A stretch of 64,000 bases of DNA, from the NCBI GenBank assembly GCA_008477525.1, contig SPDT01000007.1, positions 1,674,001 to 1,738,000 on the forward strand, given 5' to 3'. Position 1 is the stretch's first letter; every line of letters begins with the position of its first letter. The position numbers and the translations under genes were made by a program. Source of the stretch: Hypomyces perniciosus. Taxonomy: Eukaryota; Ascomycota; Sordariomycetes; Hypocreales; Hypocreaceae. Under the pieces are notes generated by a model. That model saw nothing but the letters and a program-made list of their open reading frames with translations. It was not told the origin of the DNA and did no database searches. Positions 10,254-22,153 of this stretch are shown piece after piece.

Positions 10254-11957
10254 ATGGCCAAAGCAAAGGGACGCGCAAGGGAATTTCAAGACCCGGATGA
10301 GAAGCTTGCAAAAGGTATTCGATTGTGCAATCCCATCTCCTGGGCTTTTCTTGCTAATTGCTCTTTAGATTACGATCCTGAAGCCAATGGCCACGACAGT
10401 GATCATGGCAGCGGAAGCGGATTGAGCGAGGATGAGAACGCTGGCACAGAACATTACGTGACAGTAGGGAAAAGCAAGCTCCGAGAGAAGGAGGGTCTGT
10501 CTCTTGGACGCCAATATCGAGGATCTCGAGTTTCTCGACAAGCTCTGGAAGGCGAGAGCGAGGACGACGAAGATGAGGATGAGGACGAAGACGACTCTAG
10601 CGATGGCACAGAGTATGATGACCCGGAAACAGCGGATCTAGAAGCCGATACAATCGAAGCTAGCGATTCAGAGATTGAAAGCGACAATGCGCTCGCAGAA
10701 TCTGATGCGGAGCGTCTCGATGGCTTCGTCTTCCGGGGTAGCTCAAAGCCAAAAAAGCTCAAGGGGAAGAGAGCAACTGCAGCGGACTTCATGTCTTCTG
10801 ACCAGGAAGAGCTGAGTGATGAAGGCATGAGCGGAGTAGAGCTTAATGGCTCCGATGAAGATGAAGATATGGACGACGGCCTTGACGGTTTGGTTGATGG
10901 TGGCAATACCTCAGACGAAGACGAGGACGACATCGACGGTGAATCGCAAAGTGGGGAAGATGAGAGTCAAGATGAAGATGACTCGAACAGCGATGAAGAT
11001 GAAGAGTCCACAAAGGAGGACGCTAAATCTTCTCTAGGGCAACCCTCAAACCAAGCTGAAGTCGAGAAGGGAGTCGCTATCCAACAGCAGAGGAAAATCT
11101 ACGATGGATTACTAAACATGCGCATCCGACTGCAAAAGGCTCTTGTTGCTGCAAACACATTCCCGACTTTGGAGGCTGACTCGAATATCGAGGCGGAGGC
11201 GTACGAGGCCGCTGAAGAGGCAGCTATCAAGCTGCTGAACACTATAAGTGGCCTCAGGGAAAACCTGGCGCCACCAACTGCTATTGGCAGCAAGAGGAAG
11301 CGGGGAATTGAGAGCTCTTTGTCAAACGAGCAAATATGGGAGCAGATTCAGGAGGAGGACCAGAGGTCTCTGAAGTTCCGCGAGGACAGACTGGAAAAGT
11401 GGTCACGCAAAGTCCAAAGCGTTACTGTGGCGGCACCGAACAAGCTTGGCGCAAAACCAAAGACGCTCATCCACGCCCTGCAAGAGCAGCTCTCCAATCC
11501 CGAAAGCCGGCTTGTCAAACGCACACGGGTCCCTCGATCCTGTGCCCCAGCTCAGGCTGCTACGAAAACGACCGAGAGTGAAGATATTTATGATGATGCC
11601 GACTTTTACCAACTGCTTCTGAAAGAGCTTGTGGATCAGCGAACGGTCGAGACAACGGCAGAGCAGTCAAGTGCCGTGGCATCCGTGATGCTTACCGCAA
11701 ACAAGGAGGCCAAGACACGAAAAGTCGTGGATAGGAAGGCAAGCAAAGGCAGAAAGATGCGCTTCACAGTGCACGAGAAGCTACAGAACTTCATGGCCCC
11801 TGAAGACAGGCGATCGTGGGAGCAGGATGCGATCGAGCGATTCTTTGGAAACCTGTTTGGACAGAAGATGGAGTTGAACGAGGATGAGAGTGAGGATGAT
11901 GAGATGGGGGCCTTGTATAATAACAAGGAGGGTGAGGGCCTGCGACTATTCAGATGA
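10254..11957 (+). CDS. bfr2: BFR2/AATF (Traube) family ribosome biogenesis factor
   Basis: Two exons: 10254-10314 and 10369-11957, with a 54-bp frame-neutral intron inside the codon for Asp after MAKAKGRAREFQDPDEKLAK. The middle of the protein (about residues 50-250) is extremely acidic, with runs of Asp/Glu/Ser. Family landmarks are HYVTVGKSKLR, RGSRVSRQALEG, the AATF leucine-rich region with IYDGLLNMRIRLQKALVAAN, and the conserved C-terminus (Traube domain) KASKGRKMRFTVHEKLQNFM followed by PEDRRSWEQDAIERFFGNLF. Bfr2 is a nucleolar component of the small-subunit processome needed for 18S rRNA maturation. The ATG at 10254 is preferred because it begins the family-typical N-terminus. Confidence 0.9.
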   Translation: MAKAKGRAREFQDPDEKLAKGIRLCNPISWAFLANCSLDYDPEANGHDSDHGSGSGLSEDENAGTEHYVTVGKSKLREKEGLSLGRQYRGSRVSRQALEGESEDDEDEDEDEDDSSDGTEYDDPETADLEADTIEASDSEIESDNALAESDAERLDGFVFRGSSKPKKLKGKRATAADFMSSDQEELSDEGMSGVELNGSDEDEDMDDGLDGLVDGGNTSDEDEDDIDGESQSGEDESQDEDDSNSDEDEESTKEDAKSSLGQPSNQAEVEKGVAIQQQRKIYDGLLNMRIRLQKALVAANTFPTLEADSNIEAEAYEAAEEAAIKLLNTISGLRENLAPPTAIGSKRKRGIESSLSNEQIWEQIQEEDQRSLKFREDRLEKWSRKVQSVTVAAPNKLGAKPKTLIHALQEQLSNPESRLVKRTRVPRSCAPAQAATKTTESEDIYDDADFYQLLLKELVDQRTVETTAEQSSAVASVMLTANKEAKTRKVVDRKASKGRKMRFTVHEKLQNFMAPEDRRSWEQDAIERFFGNLFGQKMELNEDESEDDEMGALYNNKEGEGLRLFR

Positions 11958-12744
11958 GCATAAAAGCCCCCAATTTCTTTTTTCTGTACATGTATGTAGA
12001 AGGGGCTGAAGGGATTCACAGCTTGGTATCTTGGAGAATAAAACGGGGCATGTTTCCAGTTTCTCCCTCATGTATCATGGAAAAATGTGAAGCATTATCG
12101 TACATCAGTACAACTAAGCTGGTTCTACGATGCTGTTCTCGACTTGGAATCAGCTGCAGCTTCCGGGCGGATCTGCGTCCATGTATGATTTAGATGCAAG
12201 AATATCTAACAAGAGCCTGGGCCACTGGGCGATGTATCGCGTTGGGTCAACCACCTGGGTATACGGCACGCGCTCCTGAGCATATATGTGCCAGCAATTG
12301 CAAAGTACAACAATATTAATCACAATCGAAAAGAAAAGAAATCAGCCACGGTCTAACTGACAGTCCGGTTGCGAGGCAATCAATACGGGATGTCTAGTGT
12401 GCAGACTGATGAGGGTCTAGCTAGCTAGGTTGTGGTACGGAGGATTAATACAAAGCACATGATTATCAATCACAAACTACTTCATATTACCAGGTATATT
12501 ATACTTCGTACGAAGTAGTAACCTCGCAATCGGAAGTGACAACAGCAGATGCGAATCCGAAGTTTACGGAATCGGCTTTCATCGGTCTCCCCCACTAGGC
12601 GGGACGGATTCCGCCAGCTGCCGTGTACCCACTTCAAAGCCGAGCTTTGAAAGCTTGCAGCTCGAAGCTGCTGAAGATGAACAAACTTGCAAAACACAAA
12701 AACTATTGTGGAAGAAAACAGAAATTCAAGAAACAGTCGAAATC
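11958..12744. other. Intergenic region with fumarylacetoacetase promoter
   Basis: About 790 bases, AT-rich, with a TACTTCGTACGAAGTA palindrome at about 12503-12518. No gene seen. The segment just before 12745 is the 5' leader of the fumarylacetoacetase gene. Confidence 0.55.
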
Positions 12745-14111
12745 ATGGCTCCAATCGCCTCCTGGGTTCCATCGGACGCAAACGGTGACTTCTCCGTCCA
12801 CAATCTGCCGTTTGGCATCTTCTCAGATGGCGACTCTCAGCCCCGCGTTGGTGTCCGGATTGGCGACTTCGTCCTGGATTTGAAGGCGCTCGCTGCTGAT
12901 GATCAAGCCAAGAAACATTTGAGCTCGATCCGTGATATCGAGACAGTGTTCAGCCAAACCACTCTCAATGCGTTCGCCGAGCTTGGCCGCCAAGTTCATC
13001 GAGCTGTGAGAGATGACCTCCGAAGCCTGCTTGTTGAGACGACCGACCTGTCTGGAATCCTTAAGGATAACGAGGTTCTCAGGCAGAAGGCGTTGATCCC
13101 AGCGGATAAGGTCAAGATGCACCTGCCAATGCAGATTGGCGACTATACCGACTTCTATGCTGGCTACAATCATGCCTACAATGTTGGCGTCTTGTTCCGA
13201 GGGCCCGACAATGCCATGCAGCCAAACTACACCCACCTGCCCGTTGGCTACCACGGCCGCTCCTCCAGCATTGTGGTATCCGGAACGCCTATCCGTCGAC
13301 CCCGCGGTCAGATCCTGCTGAACCCAGCGGCGACTCCTAAGCAACCGACAACAGGACCCTGCCGCAGACTCGACTACGAGCTGGAGCTCGGATGCTTCAT
13401 CTGCAAGCCCAATAACATGGGTGAGCCGATTGATATCACCAAGGCCGAAGAGTACATCTTCGGATATGTGCTCTTGAATGACTGGAGTGCTCGCGATATC
13501 CAGGCCTGGGAGTATGTTCCTCTTGGACCATTCAACGGCAAGAACTTTGGCTCTACCATCAGCCCTTGGGTTGTGCTTGCGGATGCGCTGGAGCCTTTCC
13601 GAGCCGAGCCAGCACGGACTCTTGATACCCCTGTGCAAGACTACCTCAAGGAGGCACGGAAGGACAACGTTCTTGACATTAACCTTGAAGTCAACCTTAC
13701 GAGTAAGTAAACCCGACTTTTGTTCATGCCAGCCCCTTTGTTGGTGGGCCTATTGCTAACATAGATGCGACTGCAGCCGAGGGAGGAGAACATGTGAATC
13801 TTTCCAAGACGAGCTCCCGAAACCTCATCTGGTCGTTCCCGCAGATGATTGCTCATCACACTGTTGGCGGATGTCCATTCCGGGCGGGAGATTTCCTAGG
13901 TACCGGCACCATCAGTGGCACAGAGCCTCACACTCTCGGCAGTATGTTGGAGATGTCCCAGGGCGGAAAGGTAGAGATTCAGCTAGCAAAGGGCGGAGCG
14001 CGTCGGTTCCTTGAGGACGGTGATAGCATTATCATGAAGGGGTTCTGTGAGAAGGACGGAGTGCGAGTGGGATTTGGTGAGTGTGAGGGCAAGATTTTGC
14101 CAGCTATTTGA
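12745..14111 (+). CDS. fahA: Fumarylacetoacetase (tyrosine catabolism, last step)
   Basis: Two exons, 12745-13702 and 13777-14111, giving 430 residues, the usual length for this enzyme. It hydrolyses 4-fumarylacetoacetate to fumarate and acetoacetate in the cytosol. Visible landmarks: N-terminal domain beginning MAPIASWVPSDANGDFSVHN; the catalytic-domain block MQIGDYTDFYAGYNHAYNVG with the metal-binding DYTDFY motif; LPVGYHGRSSSIVVSGTPIR; DYELELGCFI with metal ligands; VLLNDWSARDIQAWEYVPLG; GKNFGSTISPWVV; and the C-terminal GCPFRAGDFLGTGTISG. The start at 12745 matches family N-termini; upstream in-frame codons lack conservation. In Aspergillus this gene usually neighbours homogentisate dioxygenase and maleylacetoacetate isomerase; here its neighbours are BFR2 and a Zn2Cys6 regulator. 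A second acceptor 12 bases upstream also keeps the frame. Confidence 0.95.
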
Positions 14112-14710
14112 TGGATTCCGCGCTATGATGAACGAACAAATGAATGTAGTAGTATACAGAATATGAATAAAAGCTGCTAGTAATTGAGATTTGAATGAGA
14201 CGTCTGCATGTCAAAATAGTATTATGGATCATTGTGAAGAAGCTGCGGAGGCGGGAATAAATGTCGGAGGTCCGGGGCCCCCACTGCTGATGATCCAATC
14301 AGCCCCCGGCAATTGATTAATGACATCTCACCGATTTTAACCTGATTCGCGGGCGTCTCAACGCCCGGAATCCGCCAACAAAGCGCCGAAGCAGCTAAGC
14401 GCGCTTCTGTCTTGTAACGCTGGCGTGAGCGGTCCTGAGTTCGGAGCGCACAAGGACCCGACCTGCTGATGATACTAATAGTAAAAGAACGGAGGACGAA
14501 GCGAAGGCTTAGCTCAGCTTCAGTAGTGCATACGGGTCACGTGGGCGCGCGGCTCTCCTGGGGTGGGAGGGGAGAGGGACCCCCCTGGGAGGTGCGGATG
14601 GGCTGAATCCTGTCCGTCCTCTCTTTTTTTTTTTTGGTCCGGATAATTCAAGTAATGCTTTTTCTACGAGACCGGCTAACAAGGCTGCCGCCGCATGTGG
14701 CCGTCGCGAC
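14112..14710. other. Intergenic region upstream of the Zn2Cys6 gene
   Basis: About 600 bases. It contains a CCAAT box (about 14293), GC-rich words and a T-run at about 14623-14635 close to the next start codon. No gene seen. Confidence 0.55.
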
Positions 14711-17500
14711 ATGGAGCAGATCGAGACGCAGGCCTCGGACTTGCGCTACCTCGCACAGGCGCCGGTTGCTTCTCTGAGCAACTCTCCCACTGCCAGTGCC
14801 TCGTACGAAACGCCGCAGCCACGGCCGCAGACGAGCGAGGGTTCCGCTGTCTTCGGAGACAATTCCGCGCTGGCTGGCGACTCTGCCGCCAATGCGAACA
14901 AGAGGAAGATGGGCGATGACAGTGCGGGTGGTACAAAGCAGACGCGAAGCAAGAGAAATCGGGTGAGTCTGTTCTGTTTGTCTGTCTGTCTGTCTGTTGT
15001 CTTGCGAAGCTGGCGTTCGACACGCTGGCTTCGTCCGGAGGCACCGGGTGCGTGCTTACGATGCCGCCTTTGTTGGTACCGCGGTGCGCGGTGCGCGCGA
15101 ATGCGACGTTGAGTGTGTCGAATTGCCTATTCCGAGTTAATAACCTGACTGACCAATTTGCGCCCAGTACATCTCTATCGCATGGTAAGCCCGAACCTTG
15201 GCTCGCTTAGGCCTTCTCAATCCTCCTTCGGATCCCTGCTTGTCCAAGCTGAGCTGACCTCGCATGGCCCTACCTAGCAATGAATGCAAAAGGCGCAAGA
15301 TCAAATGCAATGGCGAGACGCCATGTCAACGATGCGGCAATCTCAATCTGGCCTGTCTCTACGCACCCAATTGCTGCTCCAACTTCAAGGACTCGGACGA
15401 GTTCAAGACTGTCACGGTGCAGCTGAGTCGCCTTCAGGAAGAGGTCAATTGGCTTAATCAAACCATTAAGTCCATGCAGAGCGAATCGCGACTTGTGCCT
15501 CCCTCAAATGACCGCATGTTAAATGGGCCAGCCTCCACAGTAGCGCCATCTCCGTCACAGAGCTCGGGGTCTATTCCCCAACGACCAGGCCTATCACACG
15601 ACAAGCAAGGACCATTCCGGGGCCCTACGAGCATGGCATTCAGTCTGGACGTGGCCAAGGAGACAATTTTCAACATGGGGTGGAGAACAGCCGATGAGAG
15701 TGAGGATCAAGGGCTGGAAGTCAACGACCATATGCCAATGCCTTTACCCAGCGGAACCTGTGATCCACTGCTCGAGTTTGATAAGGACGAGATGGTGCGC
15801 TTATGCCGAGTGCATGAGGATGAGATAGGAATTATGTACCCCGTGCTCAACATCCAAGCCGTCGTTTCTCACGCCAAGACTCTGGCCTCATATCTCGAAT
15901 CTATCAGAAACCAACGGCCACCAGAAGCCATTAACGACGACAAGACTTTACAGCTCAAGATGGTCATGTGCTGTGCGCTCGTTGTGGAGGGGCATGGACA
16001 CAGTGATAAGGCAACCCAACTATACGAAAGCATGGAAGGGGTCATCAATCGCAAATTAATGTCAGATTCGAGCGACGTCGCAAATTTGCCCCTACTGGCT
16101 CTCCTAGCTGGATACCGCTTCCTGTCGAGCGAGGAGGTGCTTGCCTGGCGGGTCATGGGTCAGGTGGTACGATTGTGCATTGAGCTGGGTATTCACCAGA
16201 AGAGAGGATTGATGAACATACAAAATGAGGCTGAAAGGAAGAACGCTTTAAATAGTTTCTGGTCAGCGTACGTGTTGGACCGACGATGGGCTTTTGGGAC
16301 AGGGCTACCGTATGCGATTCATGATGAGGAGATCGACCCTCTATTGCCCTTGCCCGTGAGTCGTGTGGTAACTTGAATGAGCTCGATGTCGTGAAAACTA
16401 ACTGTTTGTTCTCAGGAAGAATATCCATATCTTGTTGCCATGATTACATACTCCCGAATAGGCGCAAAAATCTGGCGTCAAGTCTCACACTTTGGCCCGG
16501 TCCTCGCACGAGAATTGCGCCAAGAAGAGATTGATCGCCTTGACCATGAGATTCTTCAGTGGTATGACTCCGTGCCAGAGGAGGTCAAGGTTCGGAATTG
16601 GGACAAGGAAAAGCAAATGACGTCGACTCCGTCGTATAATTTACAACGTTTGAGGATATGGACTTATTTGAGGCTCAATCAGGTATGTTATTGGAGGGTC
16701 ACCAAGTGACCTGGAGCAGGCTGACAATATGCCAGATTCGAACATGGCTATACACTCCTATTCTACACAGCGCAACCAGCATCATGTCGAATCCTGTACA
16801 GGCGCAACGTGTCGTTGATCTCGCCAAAGATACCATCCAGTACCTCCACCACCTCAACAATACCACGAACCTGTACCGAAGGACCCAAGTATTCTACCAC
16901 CAATTCCTCGCATCAGCTATATCTGTTGTCTTTCTTGCCTCCGTACATGCGCCGGTGCGCTTTAGTGCTGTGTGCCGCGAAGAATTCTACATGGCCCTCG
17001 ATTTGGTCAAGGATCTCTCTGCCAAGAGCTATGTCTCTCAACGCTTCTGGCGGACGATCAGATCACTGAAGGACGTTGCCCCTCGGTTTGGCCTCAACCC
17101 AGATGATGACCCTCACTCCACTGCAGCCCTGGGGATGATTGGTCTTGCGAGGGGCCACATGGATCCGATTTCTATGGGCCAACCCTCGTTCCACAACCTT
17201 CCAATGCCCCCCAACCAGCAAGCACAAGTTCAAGTGCAAGGACCTGGACATGGCCATGGACATGGACCCGAAACTCCCACCACTAATAATGGATCCAGGA
17301 TCCAGAGTGAGCTTTCGCGCATTTTTGAGGGGTACGTTGGCCTCAATGGATTTCAACTTGGGAGTAATGATCAGGAGCACGTTCAGCATACCCACACCGA
17401 TTTGTCTTCCCCGGATTCCGGGAATGCCATGTTTGGGCATGCGGACGGACCTGGAACTGGGGCTAGAACTGTCTTTCCTCACATGCGGGAGATGTTTTGA
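14711..17500 (+). CDS. Zn2Cys6 transcription factor with fungal-specific middle domain
   Basis: Five exons: 14711-14962, 15168-15184, 15278-16355, 16416-16682 and 16736-17500, totalling 792 residues. The second exon is only 17 nt and encodes YISIA plus two bases of the first zinc-cluster cysteine. The cluster has cysteines at about residues 90, 93, 100, 106, 109 and 116 (C-x2-C-x6-C-x5-C-x2-C-x6-C). A coiled-coil dimerisation segment follows (VQLSRLQEEVNWLNQTIKSM). The fungal transcription factor domain lies at about 240-520, including YRFLSSEEVLAWRVMGQVVR and ALNSFWSAYVLDRRWAFGTG. The C-terminus is Gln/Gly/His-rich. Intron 1 holds a (TGTC)n microsatellite. It lies 600 bp after fahA on the same strand; a role in tyrosine catabolism (HmgR-like) is possible by position only. 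Confidence 0.88.
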
Positions 17501-18243
17501 AGATGGCAAAGGTTAAGCGTGGCGTAAGGGTGCAACATAGGGCAGTATCTTTAGAACATTGGCGGTGCTTGTGGGGTTGAGCGAATGGGGAGTATGGGAC
17601 TTTGTATACCTTTTTATGGTGGCTGTTTTTTATTACCTTGGGGAGTATGTCTTCGGGCAGTGCCTCGACGACCAAATGAGTTGATGATTGTATCACCTAC
17701 ACAATGACGTTCTAGGAGAGCTTGAATAACGGTGAACTAGTTGATCAAGTGGCCATAGTTGCTACGGATACGGCTATTATTACTGTATACGAAGTAGATT
17801 GCCCTATGTCCTGTTGGATAGTATGTATGTATGAACTTTTGAATACGGAAGGCTTCTCCCTTTGGCTGCCCCAGATAAGATGCTGATGCAATTTAATTTG
17901 GGTGGAGCTAGATTCTGGGGCTGAGTTTCTTGTTTTATGAAATCCTTCGTATCGCATCCTCGAGTGACTGTTGTTTGATTAACTGGGATATTGTAGTAAT
18001 AAAAGCCACGAGTAAACAAACGGACTCATTATTAGGCGTGGCTTGTTGGTGTGCACTAGTAGTACTAGTTCGAATTACCTAAGCATGTACAATTATTTGT
18101 TTGTATTGTCGTCTCACTCACGTGCCGAGTCATGATCGTTCATTGATGCGCGTTGATAATCCAACGTCTCTCACTTCACTTCTCCATGTTCAGTCTTTTA
18201 CATTGATACCTCTCCCTCTCTAAACATCCGCTCAGCGGCCAGG
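17501..18243. other. Intergenic region
   Basis: About 740 AT-rich bases with a TATACGAAGTA word at about 17785. No gene seen. The promoter of the C2H2 gene should lie in the last few hundred bases. Confidence 0.55.
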
Positions 18244-19161
18244 ATGGAAGAGGAGTGCGTACGTGTGGCCGGGTCTTCCGGAGCCTGTCAGCCCTCAACC
18301 AGCACTGTCGCGCGACACAACATTATCCAACACGCTACCAATGCGACGTCTGCTATGGGGACTTCTACGGCCAGTCAGCACTATGGCAGCACATGCGTGA
18401 TACCAGTCATTGGCCTCACCAGTGCAGTTTCTGCCATGACAGGTGGCCTTCTAAGGCGTCTTGTGCGGCACACGAGAGGGACGAGCATCACTACTGTGTG
18501 GATTGCAATCGTCTATTTATGAGCTCTAACGGCCTCAAGATGGTAAGGTTGATCTTGCAGGATTCTCTCCCTCATAAACTGACGCTGAATTGCCGAAGCA
18601 TCTCAACTCTCGCGTTCATCGAGGCGTGAATCTCGAGTGTCCTTTCTGCAAGAAGGCATATGCCACGGCGACGGGAATCGCGCATCATCTAGAGAGTGGA
18701 AGTTGCCCCAATGCCAGCGGCCTGGGCAGGGATGAGATCTACAGATTTGTGAGGTCCAAGGATCCGCACGGGGTAATTGCCAAGAAACTCATCGGCTGGA
18801 CGTCGTCTTCGGAGTATGAGGCCACTGAAGCGACCTGGAATGGATGGGCGTATGAATGCTACCTGTGCCATCGCGAATTCGGTGCCATAAGAAGTTTGAA
18901 TCAGCACTTGAACTCGCCCACACGTGAGTCTCCATCATCACCCCGTTCGTGTGCGAATGGAGGGCATTTTGCTGACTTTGAGGAAATTTAGATCAGCTGT
19001 CGTTGTATCATTGCCCGAATACGCAATGTGGGACGGACTTCAAGAGCCTGGCTGGCGTTATCAACCATTTAGAGAGCGAGGCTTGTGGATTTGCTAGGTT
19101 TGAGCAGGTTCAGAAGAAGATTAGGGGCTTGGTTAGTGGAAACCGCTTGATTTCGTTTTGA
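18244..19161 (+). CDS. C2H2 zinc-finger protein with an apparent one-base loss near the start
   Basis: Coding exons can be traced at about 18255-18542, 18599-18923 and 18992-19161, with good introns at 18543-18598 and 18924-18991. Fingers visible in order include GRVFRSLSALNQHCRATQH, CDVCYGDFYGQSALWQHMRD, CSFCHDRWPSKASCAAHERD, HYCVDCNRLFMSSNGLKMHL, CPFCKKAYATATGIAHHLES, CYLCHREFGAIRSLNQHLNS, and a last finger starting YHCPNTQCGTDFKSL. The only ATG (18244) opens MEEEC in a different frame from the first finger; inserting one base just after its TGC would give the C-x2-C pair. A GTACGT donor at 18259 could instead splice in frame to 18305, deleting most of finger 1. Probably a nucleic-acid-binding protein; targets unknown. 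Confidence 0.75.
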
Positions 19162-22153
19162 GCGTCGTCGGAATCGGCTGTATTATTAGGAGGATAGGCA
19201 AAGGGATGCTGGACTTTGGACTGGGTATCGGTCTCTGAGGGGGAGGATGTGTTCCCCTTCTCGTGCGCCACGGGATGTGGAGCCGAGTTACATGGTAACA
19301 AATGGTGTTTCGCGAAACACCTTTCGCAGGTGCTTTCAAGGGTTTGGCGTTTTAGCAATAGCTGCTGGTAATATGGTTGCTTTTGGTAACAAGGAAGCTA
19401 GACATTTCCCTGCCTCTTTTTGGGATCGAATTCGCAAGCCCGAATGGGAACAGGCAAGCTCGCTAGGTGGTTTGGGGAGCTGGTAGTAACATCGAATGCC
19501 TCTGTCACCTGGGTATTCGGGCTAGTTGCAGCAGTTTCCACAGCATCTGTGAGTGCCTGTTTATTCAACTCACAAGTATATACTTGGAGAGAAGTTACGG
19601 AAACGATGCCGGGGAGAAGTTCAACGCTCAGAATGGCGTGAACGCGCATCATTGAGGGATGGTAATTTCTCTTGTAGAATTTGGCAGGCTGGCCCAAGAT
19701 TGCGATACGATTGAGTCACCATCTGTGCTGTGCTCCAAGCACTCAAGGTTGACAGTGAGATTTAACCTTCTCAGATCACGACACACCATGATTCCTATTC
19801 AGGGGCTAGAATGGTAGAGTTTTGTAAGAACAACCGTGAGATACAGAGCTGGGACAGGAGTGTCAAGCTCCGTTTGCTACCCTCTCATTCTCAGTCCGCA
19901 TGACAAGAATTCTGATGGTCAATATAATCTGTATAATCGATTAGATTACTCTTAGTGCAACTCCCGAAGTTAGTCGGAGCAACTACTGCTACTAGTACCA
20001 AGGTTAAACAAACCATCGTGAGGGGCCGATCAAAAAAATCTCCGGACTCGCGATTCTAGTTTCCCGTAGCTCCAATATGGGAACCGGCTTCTGCTAAAAG
20101 ATGCAAACGGGTCGTTATGTGAATGGCGGCCAAAAAACGCAAAACGCATGGTAGGGCGCCACCTACACCGACTGGTCATGAGATGCAAGGTTTCAATCAA
20201 TCAAGCTATGGACCCCTGCGAACAGAAACGGGTAGTGAGCCGATTGCTTAAATCGGAAATTTTCAGGAGATTCGACCACTGAGAGTCCGCATATGGAACG
20301 AGTCGGGTTCGGACCCTGGATTGTGCGTTTCCCGCGGGCATTCATTTGTGTGGCCCATCACGGTTGGCTGTCTTTTCATGCCACTACAATATAGTACCAG
20401 TCAATATAGCAGTCGTTCGTTTGCGAGATGGGAACCCGATGTCGGAGGAGAGCGGTCAGGGCATCAGATGAAACCATTCCCCAGACCGAATTCCCTGGAA
20501 GGCTACATATTATCACCTACCTCGTATCATCAGCAGTATTACTCGTATTATAGCCTAATGGCGAAGGTTCTGCTGACCACCTGTGTCAGTCTTGGGGCTA
20601 GATGATAGCCTAGCGCGCGAGTCACCGCCGAGATAGGTATCCTAGCGAGAGAACGAACCGCTTGGAGACGAGTCAGGCGACCCAGGGGACGACTAAGGGC
20701 GGAGGAAGATAGAATCCCTTTATCTAGACCCCAAAAAGAGAAATCCTCCGATCGCCATGCCAGAACTGATATGATACATGGATTGTAGTCTGGTGAGTTG
20801 TCCGCGGCGAAGACTGGTAGTAGCCTGTGTGTGAACGGAGTAGAATGGTGGCTGATTCCGTCATTCCATATCGTTGGTTGGTGGACATGGTAACGCCACA
20901 AGTTGTCGATTTCCGGGAGGGCTTCATTGTGGCCGTCATCGGCCAAGTTTTCCGACGAACTGAGGATTTCTATGACAATCCGTTTTCTCTAGAGAAAAAA
21001 AACGGGCGCAAGGGAGAAGGATGCCTGACGTGGCGAGTGGTCCAGACCGGTGTGTGACCAGAAGGGTTGCCGTTATCACCGAAAAAGCTTGTCCACCACC
21101 CGAGAGGTATGGGAGGGTCGTGCAAAGAGCATGTTGATGTGCCTGAAGTATCCATCCCAGGGTACCCAATGCTCCATCTTAATGGCTATCTGGTTGTCCA
21201 ACCGCGGCATCTATGTATTTGGTACGACGGGTCCTCCCATATCGTTGGGACAAAGACACAGCCAACCAACATCAAAAAGCTTTCTTGCATGTCCTTTTGA
21301 TCGACAGGGGATGTGAAAAGGCCATGGCGCACCATTGAAGAAGCTTTTTTTTCTTCTTTTTCTTTTTCTTTTTCTTTTCCCGTTTCTTTTTTCTCTCGCC
21401 GCCTTTGAATCGTTCTGACTAGGTCAAACTCATGCACGATCTCTCCTCCATGTCGATAATCGTCTCGATCGACCTAACACCATTACCATGACTAGTAGCA
21501 CACACTACCAATGTTTTTCGAGCCGGCGCACACCTCAAAAATGCGGGGGGACATTTCGTATCGGGTACTCGTACCGTTATGGGCTGGCGGATCTTGTGCC
21601 CTTAAAGTTTCCCTTAAACCCACAAAGAGGCCCACAATCCTATGGCGTGCGAGTGATAGGTACGCACCATCTACTCTGTAGGGGTGCCATAGAAGGGGGG
21701 AGGTTGTCGCACATGGCTGAAGACGCCAGCGCTTCTCCATTGAGAGGACATACATAGAAATGGCAAACTTCTATCAACACCCGCGCAAGCCGCTGTCTCA
21801 CTGCGTTGTTGGTGGCGGGGATGGCTGCATACATAAATAGCAGCGGGCCAACTGACCCAAGTCCCTGGATTCTGATATCGTACTAGTAATATCGAGTGGG
21901 GTCTCTGTCTGGGTGTTAGGTAAGATGTGTAATACGTATTGGGAGAGGTATTATTAGTAGTACATACTCAGGCTGAATCCCTCGTTCCCCGCGGGAAACT
22001 TGCAACTTCCATCACGCACACACACACACACACACGACTCACTCACTAACTTGCGACTCACCAACGTCGTTTAAGTTTCGACGAGTCATTTGTTAGGCAT
22101 TGGCTATCCAATCCCTCTACAGTGCCTAATTTCCGACCCCGTTTCGGCCAAGC
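19162..22153. other. Three-kilobase gene-poor region
   Basis: No supported gene. A 132-codon minus-strand frame at 20548-20946 has no recognisable motif. Features present are a long pyrimidine tract at about 21345-21400 and a (CA)n microsatellite at about 22015-22035. The final 200 bases should contain the promoter of the next Zn2Cys6 gene. Confidence 0.5.

Noticed and set aside
10454..10933. Serine-rich 159-codon minus-strand frame
   Set aside because: Mirror image of the Asp/Glu-rich codons of BFR2.
12823..13638. 271-codon minus-strand frame inside fahA
   Set aside because: Antisense shadow of a well-conserved enzyme gene.
20548..20946. 132-codon minus-strand frame
   Set aside because: No motif, no splice partners, composition like the flanks.
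21345..21400. Long pyrimidine tract as a possible branch/acceptor of a large gene
   Set aside because: No coding exon lies on either side; treated as a simple-sequence tract.
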